33,895 nt of DNA from CAZIGK01 sp964538615. GTDB lineage: Bacteria; Pseudomonadota; Alphaproteobacteria; Rickettsiales; RI-342. The position numbers and the translations under genes are program-made. The stretch spans positions 1 through 33,895 of the forward strand of contig CAZIGK010000020.1 of NCBI GenBank assembly GCA_964538615.1, given 5' to 3'. This document shows positions 1 through 7,109 of the stretch, piece by piece. The first letter of the stretch is position 1, and each line of letters starts with the position of its first letter. The notes below the pieces were generated by a model. That model was not told the DNA's origin, searched no databases, and worked only from the letters and a program-made list of their open reading frames with translations.

Positions 1-150
1 CGCTCGGTTATTTTATTCCCTCCTTGCTCGACTCCTGTCTCGCAAATGAGGGCAGTTCAGGGCTGGTTCGGGCTTGCTAGCCCTCACCTGACACAACCGT
101 TGGTGTGGCTTCGCCCCTCTCGCTGGCGCTCAACACCACCCCCTGCCAAC
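1..150 (+). repeat. Repeat copy A, hairpin-module mosaic
   Basis: Seen directly: this stretch matches the starts of copies at 3360, 21105 and 33625. It holds a hairpin at 18-52 (CCCTC, TTGC and GAC arms closing on a TCCT loop, returning as GTC, GCAA and GAGGG), then a second at 70-83 (GGGCT, loop TGCT, AGCCC), then a conserved tail through about 131. The left end is cut by the window edge. The open frame at 46-228 is a by-product of the repeat and is not called as a gene. From about 150 to 260 I see only AT-rich spacer leading to the stop of the next minus-strand gene. Confidence 0.85.
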
Positions 151-260
151 ACGAGCACAGGTAGCGGTACGCAAAGCCATCAGACAGTACGAATAATCAC
201 TACTCATACGGGTAATAAGTATATATAAGATTTACCTTATTATACCAATGTAAAGGTAAA

Positions 261-683
261 TTACAAACCAAGTAATCGGCGTGCTTTTTGTCTGACATAA
301 GTAGGGTCAAGTCCTGCATATTCACAAATGCGGCGAAAATCATCGGACATTCCGCACAGCCATTGCCTTGCTTTAATGCGGTGTGACCGCATTTCTTCTT
401 TATGGGATAGGCTGCGCGCATCCATAAATGCCTGCGTAATGACGGCGCGCCACATGGCCTGCTCGCCACGGGTGGGGTTGAAAGGTGCCTGCGTATCTGT
501 ATCGGTTTGCGGGTTGCTGCGGCCGCTGCGAGATACGCTCGGTGCCGCAGGGTGATAGGTTTGTACGCGCCTTGCGTCTATCGGGTTGGAACGACGGTGG
601 ATGGAATGTTGGCGGTGTTGGCCGCGTAAATAATTCGGTGCGCGACCAGTGTTGGCTGTCATACCCGTTGGTTGAGTCTGCAT
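261..683 (-). CDS. Small uncharacterised protein with conserved helical C-terminal module
   Basis: A 140-residue protein I cannot assign to a named family. The first 70 residues are Arg, Gln, Ser and Pro rich and look disordered. The last 70 are a compact helical block with Trp-Arg-Ala-Val near the start, an Arg-Gln-Trp-Leu turn in the middle and a Leu-Asp-Pro-x-Tyr-Val-Arg segment near the end; I recall similar short modules in other alphaproteobacterial small proteins, some phage-associated, but have no function for them. The start was set at the ATG at 683 because AGGAAGGG lies about 7 bases upstream. The open frame continues upstream to 938 but that part is AT-rich, low complexity and lacks a ribosome site. 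It is divergent from parC, and a + strand terminator-like hairpin sits between them. Confidence 0.7.
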   Translation of the reverse strand: MQTQPTGMTANTGRAPNYLRGQHRQHSIHRRSNPIDARRVQTYHPAAPSVSRSGRSNPQTDTDTQAPFNPTRGEQAMWRAVITQAFMDARSLSHKEEMRSHRIKARQWLCGMSDDFRRICEYAGLDPTYVRQKARRLLGL

Positions 684-743
684 AATCATCCCTTCCTCGT
701 GTTTTTGCAGTAAGTTATCTCTAATTGAAGGAGGGCGCTCTAT

Positions 744-818
744 CCCCTTTAGTCGCCTTGCCCCCTGTTGATGGCAAAGATATATCTGTCGTGAAGGCGA
801 TAGGGAAGGGGTTTTTTT
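744..818 (+). terminator. Rho-independent terminator-like hairpin without an upstream + gene
   Basis: Seen in sequence: CCCCTT (744-749) and TCGCCTT (753-759) pair with AAGGCGA (794-800) and AAGGGG (806-811), giving 13 paired bases with a small internal loop, followed directly by seven T (812-818). In the + direction this has terminator form, but no + strand gene precedes it. It could end a small RNA, act as a leader attenuator for parC, or block antisense transcription into the divergent gene. Confidence 0.6.
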
Positions 819-857
819 AAGAAAAATAGAAAAAAAAATACTAATTATTGTATATGG

Positions 858-881
858 TTGTGTCTTTATGTTTAGACACAA
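858..881. other. Perfect 8-bp inverted repeat in the parC upstream spacer
   Basis: TTGTGTCT (858-865) and AGACACAA (874-881) are exact reverse complements around an 8-base loop, next to an A-rich tract at 831-840. There is no T-run after it on the + strand. It could be a protein-binding operator or an RNA hairpin in the parC leader. The rest of the 684-1086 spacer shows no gene I can support. Confidence 0.45.
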
Positions 882-1086
882 GCTATTGTTGCGTGGTGGG
901 CACATGCCCTGTCGCAGGCTTTCCATCGCTGTCAACACGCCCTACATTATCCTGCATTTGCTTGACGCATTCCTCGCTTGCCACTACCTAATATACGCAA
1001 TCACCCCTACCTTCCGACAGACAGAGACCACAGGGATTCAGGTAGGGCATTCTTTCGTGCCGGTCTTTCCCACCCAAGAGGCAGCT

Positions 1087-3306
1087 ATGGCAAGCATTAA
1101 ACCCATTGATACTCAGGTTCAGAATGTTCCCCTGGCAGATGCCCTGAGCGACCGCTATTATGCCTATGCTATGTCCACCATCATGTCCCGCTCTCTGCCA
1201 GACGTTCGGGATGGCCTGAAGCCAGTACACCGGCGCCTGCTATATGCCATGCAACAACTCAAGCTGGATCCACAGGGCGGCTATAAAAAATGCGCTCGCG
1301 TGGTGGGGGATGTCATCGGTAAATATCACCCTCATGGGGATACTGCCGTTTATGACACCATGGTGCGCCTTGCGCAGAGCTTTGCGCTGCGCTACCCACT
1401 GGTGGATGGTCAGGGCAATTTTGGCTCCATTGATGGGGATAACGCGGCTGCCATGCGTTACACAGAAGCCCGCATGACCGATGTCGCCATTGAAATGCTG
1501 CGTGATCTGGAGCAGGATACCGTTGATTTTCGCCCAACCTACGATGGCAGCGATGAAGAACCCGCGTTGCTACCGGCGCGTTTTCCCAATTTGCTGGCCA
1601 ATGGTTCTGAAGGGATTGCGGTCGGCATGGCCACCAGCATTCCTCCCCATAATGTAGCCGAATTATGCGATGCCCTGTTGCATCTCATTCAAAAACCTAC
1701 CTGCGAGGTGGCAGAACTTATCGCCTATGTTCGGGGGCCGGATTTTCCAACCGGCGGCATCATCGTTGAACCTCAGTCCACCATTCAACATGCCTACGAA
1801 ACCGGGCGCGGTGCCTTCCGCATCCGTGCGAAATGGGAAGTGGAGCAACTCTCGCATGGGCAATATCAGGTCATCATTACAGAAATACCTTATCAGGTAC
1901 AAAAAAGCCGCCTGATTGAAAAAATTGCAGATCTCTATCGCAACAAAAAACTGGCCTTTCTGGGCAATATTCGGGATGAATCGGCAGAAGATATCCGCAT
2001 TGTGCTGGAGCCGAAAAACCGCACCATCGACCCAGAAAAACTTATGGCCAGCCTGTTTAAGCTGACCGATCTGGAAACACGCTTCAACATGAATCTCAAC
2101 GTTCTCACCAGTGCCGGGGTGCCGCGGGTTCTTTCCCTGAAAGAGGTGCTACAGGAATATCTGGATCATCGCCACGAGGTGTTACAGCGTAAATCCCGCT
2201 ACCGTCTGGGGCAAATTGATCACCGGCTGGAAGTACTGGAAGGCTATCTCGTTGCCTACCTGAATCTGGACGAGGTGATCCGCATCATCCGGGAAGAAGA
2301 CCACCCGAAACAAGTGCTCATGGAAACATTCAAACTGACGGATGTACAGGCAGAAGCCATCCTGAATATGCGCCTGCGCAGCCTGCGTAAGCTGGAGGAA
2401 ATGGAAATCCGGGGCGAACATGCTAAACTATCCGCAGAAAAAGCAGAACTGCAAGCCCTGCTGGGAGATGAAACACTCCGCTGGAAGCATATCGCAGCGG
2501 ATGTCAAAGACCTGAAAAAACAATTCGGTCTGGATACTCCACTTGGCGCACGCCGTACTCTGTTTGGTGAAGCCGGAGAGGTGATAGACCTCTCGGTGGA
2601 AGCCTTTGTCGAAAAAGAACCCATCACCATTCTCTGCTCTCAAAAAGGCTGGGTGCGTGCGGTTAAGGGGCATCAGGATGCCCCGGCAGGACATTATAAA
2701 GATGGGGATGGTGAACGCTTCATCCTCAAAGCCCAAACGACCGATAAACTGCTCATCTTCACCACAGATGGCAAGTTTTTCACCTTGGGCTGCGATAAAA
2801 TACCCAAAGGGAAAGGCCACGGTGAACCACTTTCCCTCATGCTGGATACGGGTTCGGAAGAAGTGGTGGATTTACTGGTGCATGATACAGCCGCTCAATT
2901 GCTGGTGGTTAGCCACAAAGGCTATGCTTTCCGTGTACCAGAGGTGGATGTAATCGCGCAGACACGCAGCGGCAAACAGGTGCTGACCGTTGGGCAGGAT
3001 GATAAAGCCGCCTTCCTCCGTCGCATTGTGGGGGATCACGTGGCCGTTATCGGAGAAAACCGCAAACTCCTGATCTTCCCGCTGGAAGGCGTGCCAGAAC
3101 AAAAACGCGGGCAAGGCTTGCGTGTGCAAAAATACAAAGATGGTGGCGTCTCAGACATCACCACCTTCCATAAAGCGGATGGCCTGAGCTGGAAAATAGG
3201 GGAACGTACCCGCAACGAACAGGACATCACCGCATGGCTTGGCCACCGCGGGCAAGCAGGGCGCCTGCCCCCAGTCGGCTTCCCACGGGATAATCGCTTC
3301 GGGTAA
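1087..3306 (+). CDS. parC: DNA topoisomerase IV subunit A
   Basis: 739 residues. ParC is the breakage-reunion subunit of topoisomerase IV and decatenates daughter chromosomes together with ParE. The N-terminal winged-helix/tower region is intact, with the catalytic Arg124-Tyr125 pair in the AAMRYTEARM motif and the GKYHPHGD loop at about 78-85. The C-terminal half is a beta-pinwheel ending in the NRFG tail common to alphaproteobacterial ParC; this tail and the length separate it from GyrA. The ATG at 1087 follows AAGAGG at a good distance; the open frame begins at 868 but the extra 73 residues have no ParC similarity. In the quinolone-resistance region the usual Ser position is Thr86 and the acidic position is Asp90. 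The gene is followed at once by repeat copy B. Confidence 0.96.
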   Translation: MASIKPIDTQVQNVPLADALSDRYYAYAMSTIMSRSLPDVRDGLKPVHRRLLYAMQQLKLDPQGGYKKCARVVGDVIGKYHPHGDTAVYDTMVRLAQSFALRYPLVDGQGNFGSIDGDNAAAMRYTEARMTDVAIEMLRDLEQDTVDFRPTYDGSDEEPALLPARFPNLLANGSEGIAVGMATSIPPHNVAELCDALLHLIQKPTCEVAELIAYVRGPDFPTGGIIVEPQSTIQHAYETGRGAFRIRAKWEVEQLSHGQYQVIITEIPYQVQKSRLIEKIADLYRNKKLAFLGNIRDESAEDIRIVLEPKNRTIDPEKLMASLFKLTDLETRFNMNLNVLTSAGVPRVLSLKEVLQEYLDHRHEVLQRKSRYRLGQIDHRLEVLEGYLVAYLNLDEVIRIIREEDHPKQVLMETFKLTDVQAEAILNMRLRSLRKLEEMEIRGEHAKLSAEKAELQALLGDETLRWKHIAADVKDLKKQFGLDTPLGARRTLFGEAGEVIDLSVEAFVEKEPITILCSQKGWVRAVKGHQDAPAGHYKDGDGERFILKAQTTDKLLIFTTDGKFFTLGCDKIPKGKGHGEPLSLMLDTGSEEVVDLLVHDTAAQLLVVSHKGYAFRVPEVDVIAQTRSGKQVLTVGQDDKAAFLRRIVGDHVAVIGENRKLLIFPLEGVPEQKRGQGLRVQKYKDGGVSDITTFHKADGLSWKIGERTRNEQDITAWLGHRGQAGRLPPVGFPRDNRFG

Positions 3307-3535
3307 GAGGTCAAGAGAGGAGGCAGGCATCCACGGGAAAACTTTCCTTTGGCTCCATTCGGTTGTTTTATTCCCTCCTTGCTCGACTCCTGTCTCGCAA
3401 ATGAGGGCGGCTCAAGGCTGGTTCGGACTGCTGTCCTCACTTCTTGTTCCTTGCGTTGGCAATACTCCCCGTCATGCCTGCGTAGGCATGGCATCCATGG
3501 ATGATGGCGAAGACAATATTCTCTCATTCTACGCA
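3307..3535 (+). repeat. Repeat copy B, hairpin-module mosaic after parC
   Basis: It starts within a few bases of the parC stop. Modules in order: an AGGCAGGCATCC piece with GGGAAAACTTTCC (about 3320-3348), a GGCTCCATTCGG piece, the long hairpin 3373-3407 (CCCTC to GAGGG), a short hairpin GGAC-TGCT-GTCC (3425-3436), and a TGCCTGCGTAGGCA near-palindrome (3475-3488). The second hairpin sits where copies A, C and D carry GGGCT-TGCT-AGCCC, so stem bases have changed on both sides while the loop is kept. The remaining spacer up to 3631 shows no gene. Confidence 0.85.
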
Positions 3536-3631
3536 TAAGCCATGACATTTTTATGAATGCTTTTGGACGCGATTGTCATATGGTTGTCATATTTGCATGG
3601 TACACACAGATTAGGTAACTCTGGATATACT

Positions 3632-4465
3632 ATGACCACAACATCCGTACCCACACCACAAACTCTGGCCCCCGAAGCGACCACATCCGCGTTCGGCACT
3701 CTGGCCATGCTGGTGCGCAAAGCTCGCGAGACAGGTCATGCCTCCCTAAGTTCGGAAGAAAAACAACACGCCCTCCATTTGCTGGAATCCCAACGTAATG
3801 CCTACGAAGGCTTCCTGAATAAAGCCGATAATATTGCGGAACTGGACGGACGCATTGTGGGCAGCATGGTACTACGTACCATCATGAAAGCCATTGATTT
3901 TCTAACGCTTCCAGCCTTCATGTCCATGTTCGTCCTGCGTAAGGAGGAGTACTCTCCAAACGATGATTTGAGCAAGGAAGTTCTAAAAACCACCGCCTTG
4001 AATAGCGGTGCAGAAGCGGTCATTTCCGGCGTCACGGCTCACAGTATTGTGGATGTCGCCTATCAGCGCGTTCACATGATGATCGGCCTGAAAAATATTA
4101 GTAGTGAAGTAAATCCGGATGCGAAAAAGCCTACCGCACTTCAGCGCGCCGGTATGCTGTGGCAGTCTCTGGTTGGGGAGGAATTGCGTAACGGCTGGCA
4201 CGAAGTGCAAAAAAAATGGAGCAGCGTGTTCCAGAAAGACCAACCGCCACCGCCACCCCGCAACCGTGCTACAGACGAGCATATGCGCCACACCGCTAAA
4301 GATCTGGATGCAGCCTATCTGGCAATTTTGGGAAAAGATGCATATCAACGAACCTTTGCCGATGCGAATGGCCAGCATTTCCAGCATCAGGCGGATAGAG
4401 CCATTGTTGCCGCCAATGAAAAATATAACGCTATCACCGGCAGCCGGGATAAAGAACGTTCTTAA
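3632..4465 (+). CDS. Uncharacterised protein, 277 residues
   Basis: I do not recognise this family. The protein is largely helical with no signal peptide. Residues 74-102 form a hydrophobic stretch (IVGSMVL to MSMFVL) that could be a membrane-associated or buried helix pair. A run of five prolines at 205-209 separates an N-terminal part of about 200 residues from a hydrophilic, His-rich helical tail of about 65 residues. The ATG at 3632 was chosen because the N-terminus from there (Thr, Pro and Ala rich) looks natural and the extra 25 codons of the open frame overlap a likely promoter; the ribosome site is weak. It runs convergent to the equally unknown 802-residue protein, 86 bases apart. 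Codon use matches the neighbours. Confidence 0.7.
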   Translation: MTTTSVPTPQTLAPEATTSAFGTLAMLVRKARETGHASLSSEEKQHALHLLESQRNAYEGFLNKADNIAELDGRIVGSMVLRTIMKAIDFLTLPAFMSMFVLRKEEYSPNDDLSKEVLKTTALNSGAEAVISGVTAHSIVDVAYQRVHMMIGLKNISSEVNPDAKKPTALQRAGMLWQSLVGEELRNGWHEVQKKWSSVFQKDQPPPPPRNRATDEHMRHTAKDLDAAYLAILGKDAYQRTFADANGQHFQHQADRAIVAANEKYNAITGSRDKERS

Positions 4466-4551
4466 TGTCATCTTGTCGGTTATACACCTTGCCCTTGGGC
4501 GGCATTTGAAGATACGGCTTCCGTAACAGTATGGAAGTTTCTTTTCGTACA

Positions 4552-6960
4552 TTATGCCTTGGCTTTACCTTCCTTGCCAAAGCGCCCTGTCTCCGCTCCC
4601 GTGAGTTGCGCAATCACAGTATCTACGTCCGCTGGTATGGCTTGTCCGGCGGGTATTTGCTTCTGTTGTCGTATTGCTTCGCGCAGGTTCGCCGCCACGA
4701 TATATCGGTCATTCCCTGCCAGAGGCTGTTGCCTCGCACTGGGTATTAACTCTCCCAGCGAAGGGATAATATGCCTCTCATCTCCTGCTGACACCAACAA
4801 CCGTTGCGTATCACGCAACGTAGTCATCAACGCGGTGGCTTGTGCGGGCGGCAGACGTCGGGTGTCAGCACCAGCCAACATTGATATCCCCTCATCCACG
4901 CGTTGCATACTCGTTACCAGCGTTTTATACTGCGCCTCCAGATTCGGCAATGCCCCTGCCGTCTCGTAGGCCTCTATCATAGGTCGCAACAGTCCCTCTG
5001 CCTCGCTTGCCCACATTTCTCCTCCCTGTGCTCGAAATCTTTCAGCCATCCCCAGAATATTCAGCGTTTTTATCCTGATGCTTTCCGCAAGTTGAGGGCT
5101 GTAGGGTTTTGCCCTGATAAAATCCGAAAGCTGCTGCATGAGAAAAGCAAGCGTCTCGCTTGCACCTTCTTCCATGAAGCCATCGTGCTTCAGCTCCTCT
5201 GATAGCTGATGTAATTTGTCTGGTAACTCTTTTATCTTTAGAGCGGTTTCTTTTTCTTTTAAGCCGTCAATTACTTGCGTTTCAAGCGCTTTGACCGCTT
5301 GCTGTATCTCCATTACCTGCCTGATGACATCTCTTTCGGCGGGTGCATAAGCCTCCATCAGCTCCTTCAGGCGCCCCACGCGGGATGCCAGCATTGTCAC
5401 CGTTCCGTGCAATAGCTCGTGATCACGGTAAATGGGTTCTTTCACTACAATACGCTGCTGATACGTACCCGCATCTTCCTGCCGTTGCCTGCCCGCGGCC
5501 CATTGCTGTATCACAGGCAGGTAATGTTGCTGCCAGAAATGCGCTGTTTCCGGTAACAGAATATCTCCAAGCCCCGGCTGCAACCGTTCTAATAATAAAT
5601 AGGATTTAACCTGTTTCACCATCCACTCAGAGACTTGTATACCAGGAACGACCTGCTGATAATGTGTCCGCACACTTCCTACTGTCATCCCTGCAATGGC
5701 TTCATGGATAGCCGTTAGTTTATCTTTGGCAGACGACAAGAAGTCTCTACGCACCCCACCAAGCCGCAAAAACTCCTGTAACGTCTCATCAGGCACCTGT
5801 TCCAGTAGGTTTCCAGCGTTTGCAAACAATATCGTCATTCGACGCTCCCAGCTATGCAAGAGCGCATGCCCATGCTGCTGGTCACGTTGCAGCATGCCAG
5901 CCCCATCCTTTTGTAGGGCATCCGGTGTCAACATGGCCGCTGTAAAAAAAGCACTTCCGGTCAGTGCTTCATTCGCGAAAGGATGCGCTTTGTCGGCATA
6001 TGCCTGTGCGCTATCTACGTTGGTTGCAGCGTTATGCGGTGTCATCCGCGGGTCAAACGCATGCAATAACTCTTCATAAAGCGTCGCGCGTAAATCGGGT
6101 TCAGAACGAACATGCTGCAAATTGGGGCTGAATAAAACCAAATGAATGTTCCGAAAATCCATGGAGCCAACGGTGTAAGAGGTGATATTCTCAACCTGTC
6201 GCTTCATTAAATGTCCCGCAAGGTGCAGTTGAATGGGCAACCCTCTCGCCTGAATAGCCTCCATCGAAAAAGGACTATCCTGTAGCAACCGCTGTACCTT
6301 ATGCAACGCCGCTTGCTGCAACTGCTCCTCCGTCAGCACCCCTTCCGGCGCGGTATCCAACAAACCGCTCAGAAGCTTCACACGCCATTCCTTAAGGCGT
6401 GGCTGAATGGCTGTTCGGCCAAGCTCCCTCAAGTTCGGGTTCTCCTGCTCAGGAGAAACACGGACTATCTCTTCTAACGAGGCTTTTAATCCCACCGGAT
6501 CATATTCCAGCGCCATCAAAAATGAACTTACTGCCACCGGATGCATGGGTTTATAACTGCGTATCGCCGTATCCAGCCATTCAGCCAGTTGTTCTCTCAG
6601 TGCGTCAGGTGATGCAGCGCCGCTTACCAGCCAATCCAATGTATCAGCTCGTGCTACATGCTGTATGACATCCCGTAAAAACTGTATTTTTTGCTCTTTC
6701 CCCCAGAGCGATTCCTTAGCAGCGCGCACCTTCCATTCATCACGTAGCAGAAAACGCGATGAAGAGTCGTGCAAAACTTTTTCATAGATTCCCGATGTGT
6801 CCGGCGACAGAATATCCTCTACCTTCAATAGGGTGTCCCACAACTCCCATTCAGATCCAATATGAGGCGTGTGCCATTGACCGGGAACTACGCGATGAGT
6901 AACGTTAAATCTGGCAATATCAGAGGCTAATAATACGTTCATGTGCAGCGGAACCACCAT
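4552..6960 (-). CDS. Large uncharacterised protein with HELLH and EELLH motifs
   Basis: About 802 residues counted from the ATG at 6960. I do not recognise the family. It is soluble-looking and mostly helical, with a predicted coiled coil at about 540-595 and no signal peptide or membrane span. Two zincin-like motifs are visible: EELLHAFD at 296-303, where the first His of HExxH is Glu, and a complete HELLH at 514-518. A peptidase role is only a guess; no third metal ligand is clear. The start is uncertain: the frame opens at a TTG at 6996, with ATGs at 6960 and 6942 and no strong ribosome site at any of them. An inverted repeat TCATGA-n5-TCATGA lies just upstream. It is convergent with the unknown 277-residue protein. 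Confidence 0.75.
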   Translation of the reverse strand: MVVPLHMNVLLASDIARFNVTHRVVPGQWHTPHIGSEWELWDTLLKVEDILSPDTSGIYEKVLHDSSSRFLLRDEWKVRAAKESLWGKEQKIQFLRDVIQHVARADTLDWLVSGAASPDALREQLAEWLDTAIRSYKPMHPVAVSSFLMALEYDPVGLKASLEEIVRVSPEQENPNLRELGRTAIQPRLKEWRVKLLSGLLDTAPEGVLTEEQLQQAALHKVQRLLQDSPFSMEAIQARGLPIQLHLAGHLMKRQVENITSYTVGSMDFRNIHLVLFSPNLQHVRSEPDLRATLYEELLHAFDPRMTPHNAATNVDSAQAYADKAHPFANEALTGSAFFTAAMLTPDALQKDGAGMLQRDQQHGHALLHSWERRMTILFANAGNLLEQVPDETLQEFLRLGGVRRDFLSSAKDKLTAIHEAIAGMTVGSVRTHYQQVVPGIQVSEWMVKQVKSYLLLERLQPGLGDILLPETAHFWQQHYLPVIQQWAAGRQRQEDAGTYQQRIVVKEPIYRDHELLHGTVTMLASRVGRLKELMEAYAPAERDVIRQVMEIQQAVKALETQVIDGLKEKETALKIKELPDKLHQLSEELKHDGFMEEGASETLAFLMQQLSDFIRAKPYSPQLAESIRIKTLNILGMAERFRAQGGEMWASEAEGLLRPMIEAYETAGALPNLEAQYKTLVTSMQRVDEGISMLAGADTRRLPPAQATALMTTLRDTQRLLVSAGDERHIIPSLGELIPSARQQPLAGNDRYIVAANLREAIRQQKQIPAGQAIPADVDTVIAQLTGAETGRFGKEGKAKA

Positions 6961-6997
6961 GGGATTCAATGGATATCCCAAGGATATTACATGCAAC

Positions 6998-7014
6998 TCA
7001 TGACAGTTTCATGA
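6998..7014. promoter_or_regulatory. Candidate operator, repeated TCATGA boxes
   Basis: Two TCATGA hexamers (6998-7003 and 7009-7014) are separated by 5 bases, so their centres are 11 bp apart, about one helical turn. Each hexamer is itself palindromic. The pair lies just upstream of the large unknown minus-strand gene. The regulator is unknown; chance occurrence is possible. Confidence 0.3.
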
Positions 7015-7109
7015 AAACCACCCTTGCTCGTGCCATTTGCATTTTTTGCCGCGCACAATTTACCGATAACCCAAAACAATCATTACCTTTAGAATGTCTT
7101 GACACATCC

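Noticed and set aside
46..228. 60-residue open frame at the left edge
   Set aside because: It lies inside repeat copy A and the same frame is not kept in the other copies.
684..938. N-terminal extension of the small minus-strand gene
   Set aside because: Low-complexity AT-rich translation covering a terminator-like hairpin; a good ribosome site supports the ATG at 683.
962..995. TTGACG and TAATAT as a parC promoter
   Set aside because: The 21-base spacing is too long for a standard sigma-70 promoter.
868..1086. N-terminal extension of parC
   Set aside because: No similarity to ParC, no ribosome site; the ATG at 1087 fits the family N-terminus.
2256..2630. 124-residue minus-strand frame within parC and similar overlapping frames elsewhere
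   Set aside because: Shadow frames opposite well-supported genes, with no ribosome sites or recognisable domains.
4197..4212. TGGCACG sequence as a sigma-54 promoter
   Set aside because: It lies inside a coding region and lacks the -12 GC at the right spacing.
7029..7042. CGTGCCA on the minus strand as a sigma-54 promoter for the large unknown gene
   Set aside because: The -12 element is absent at the required distance.
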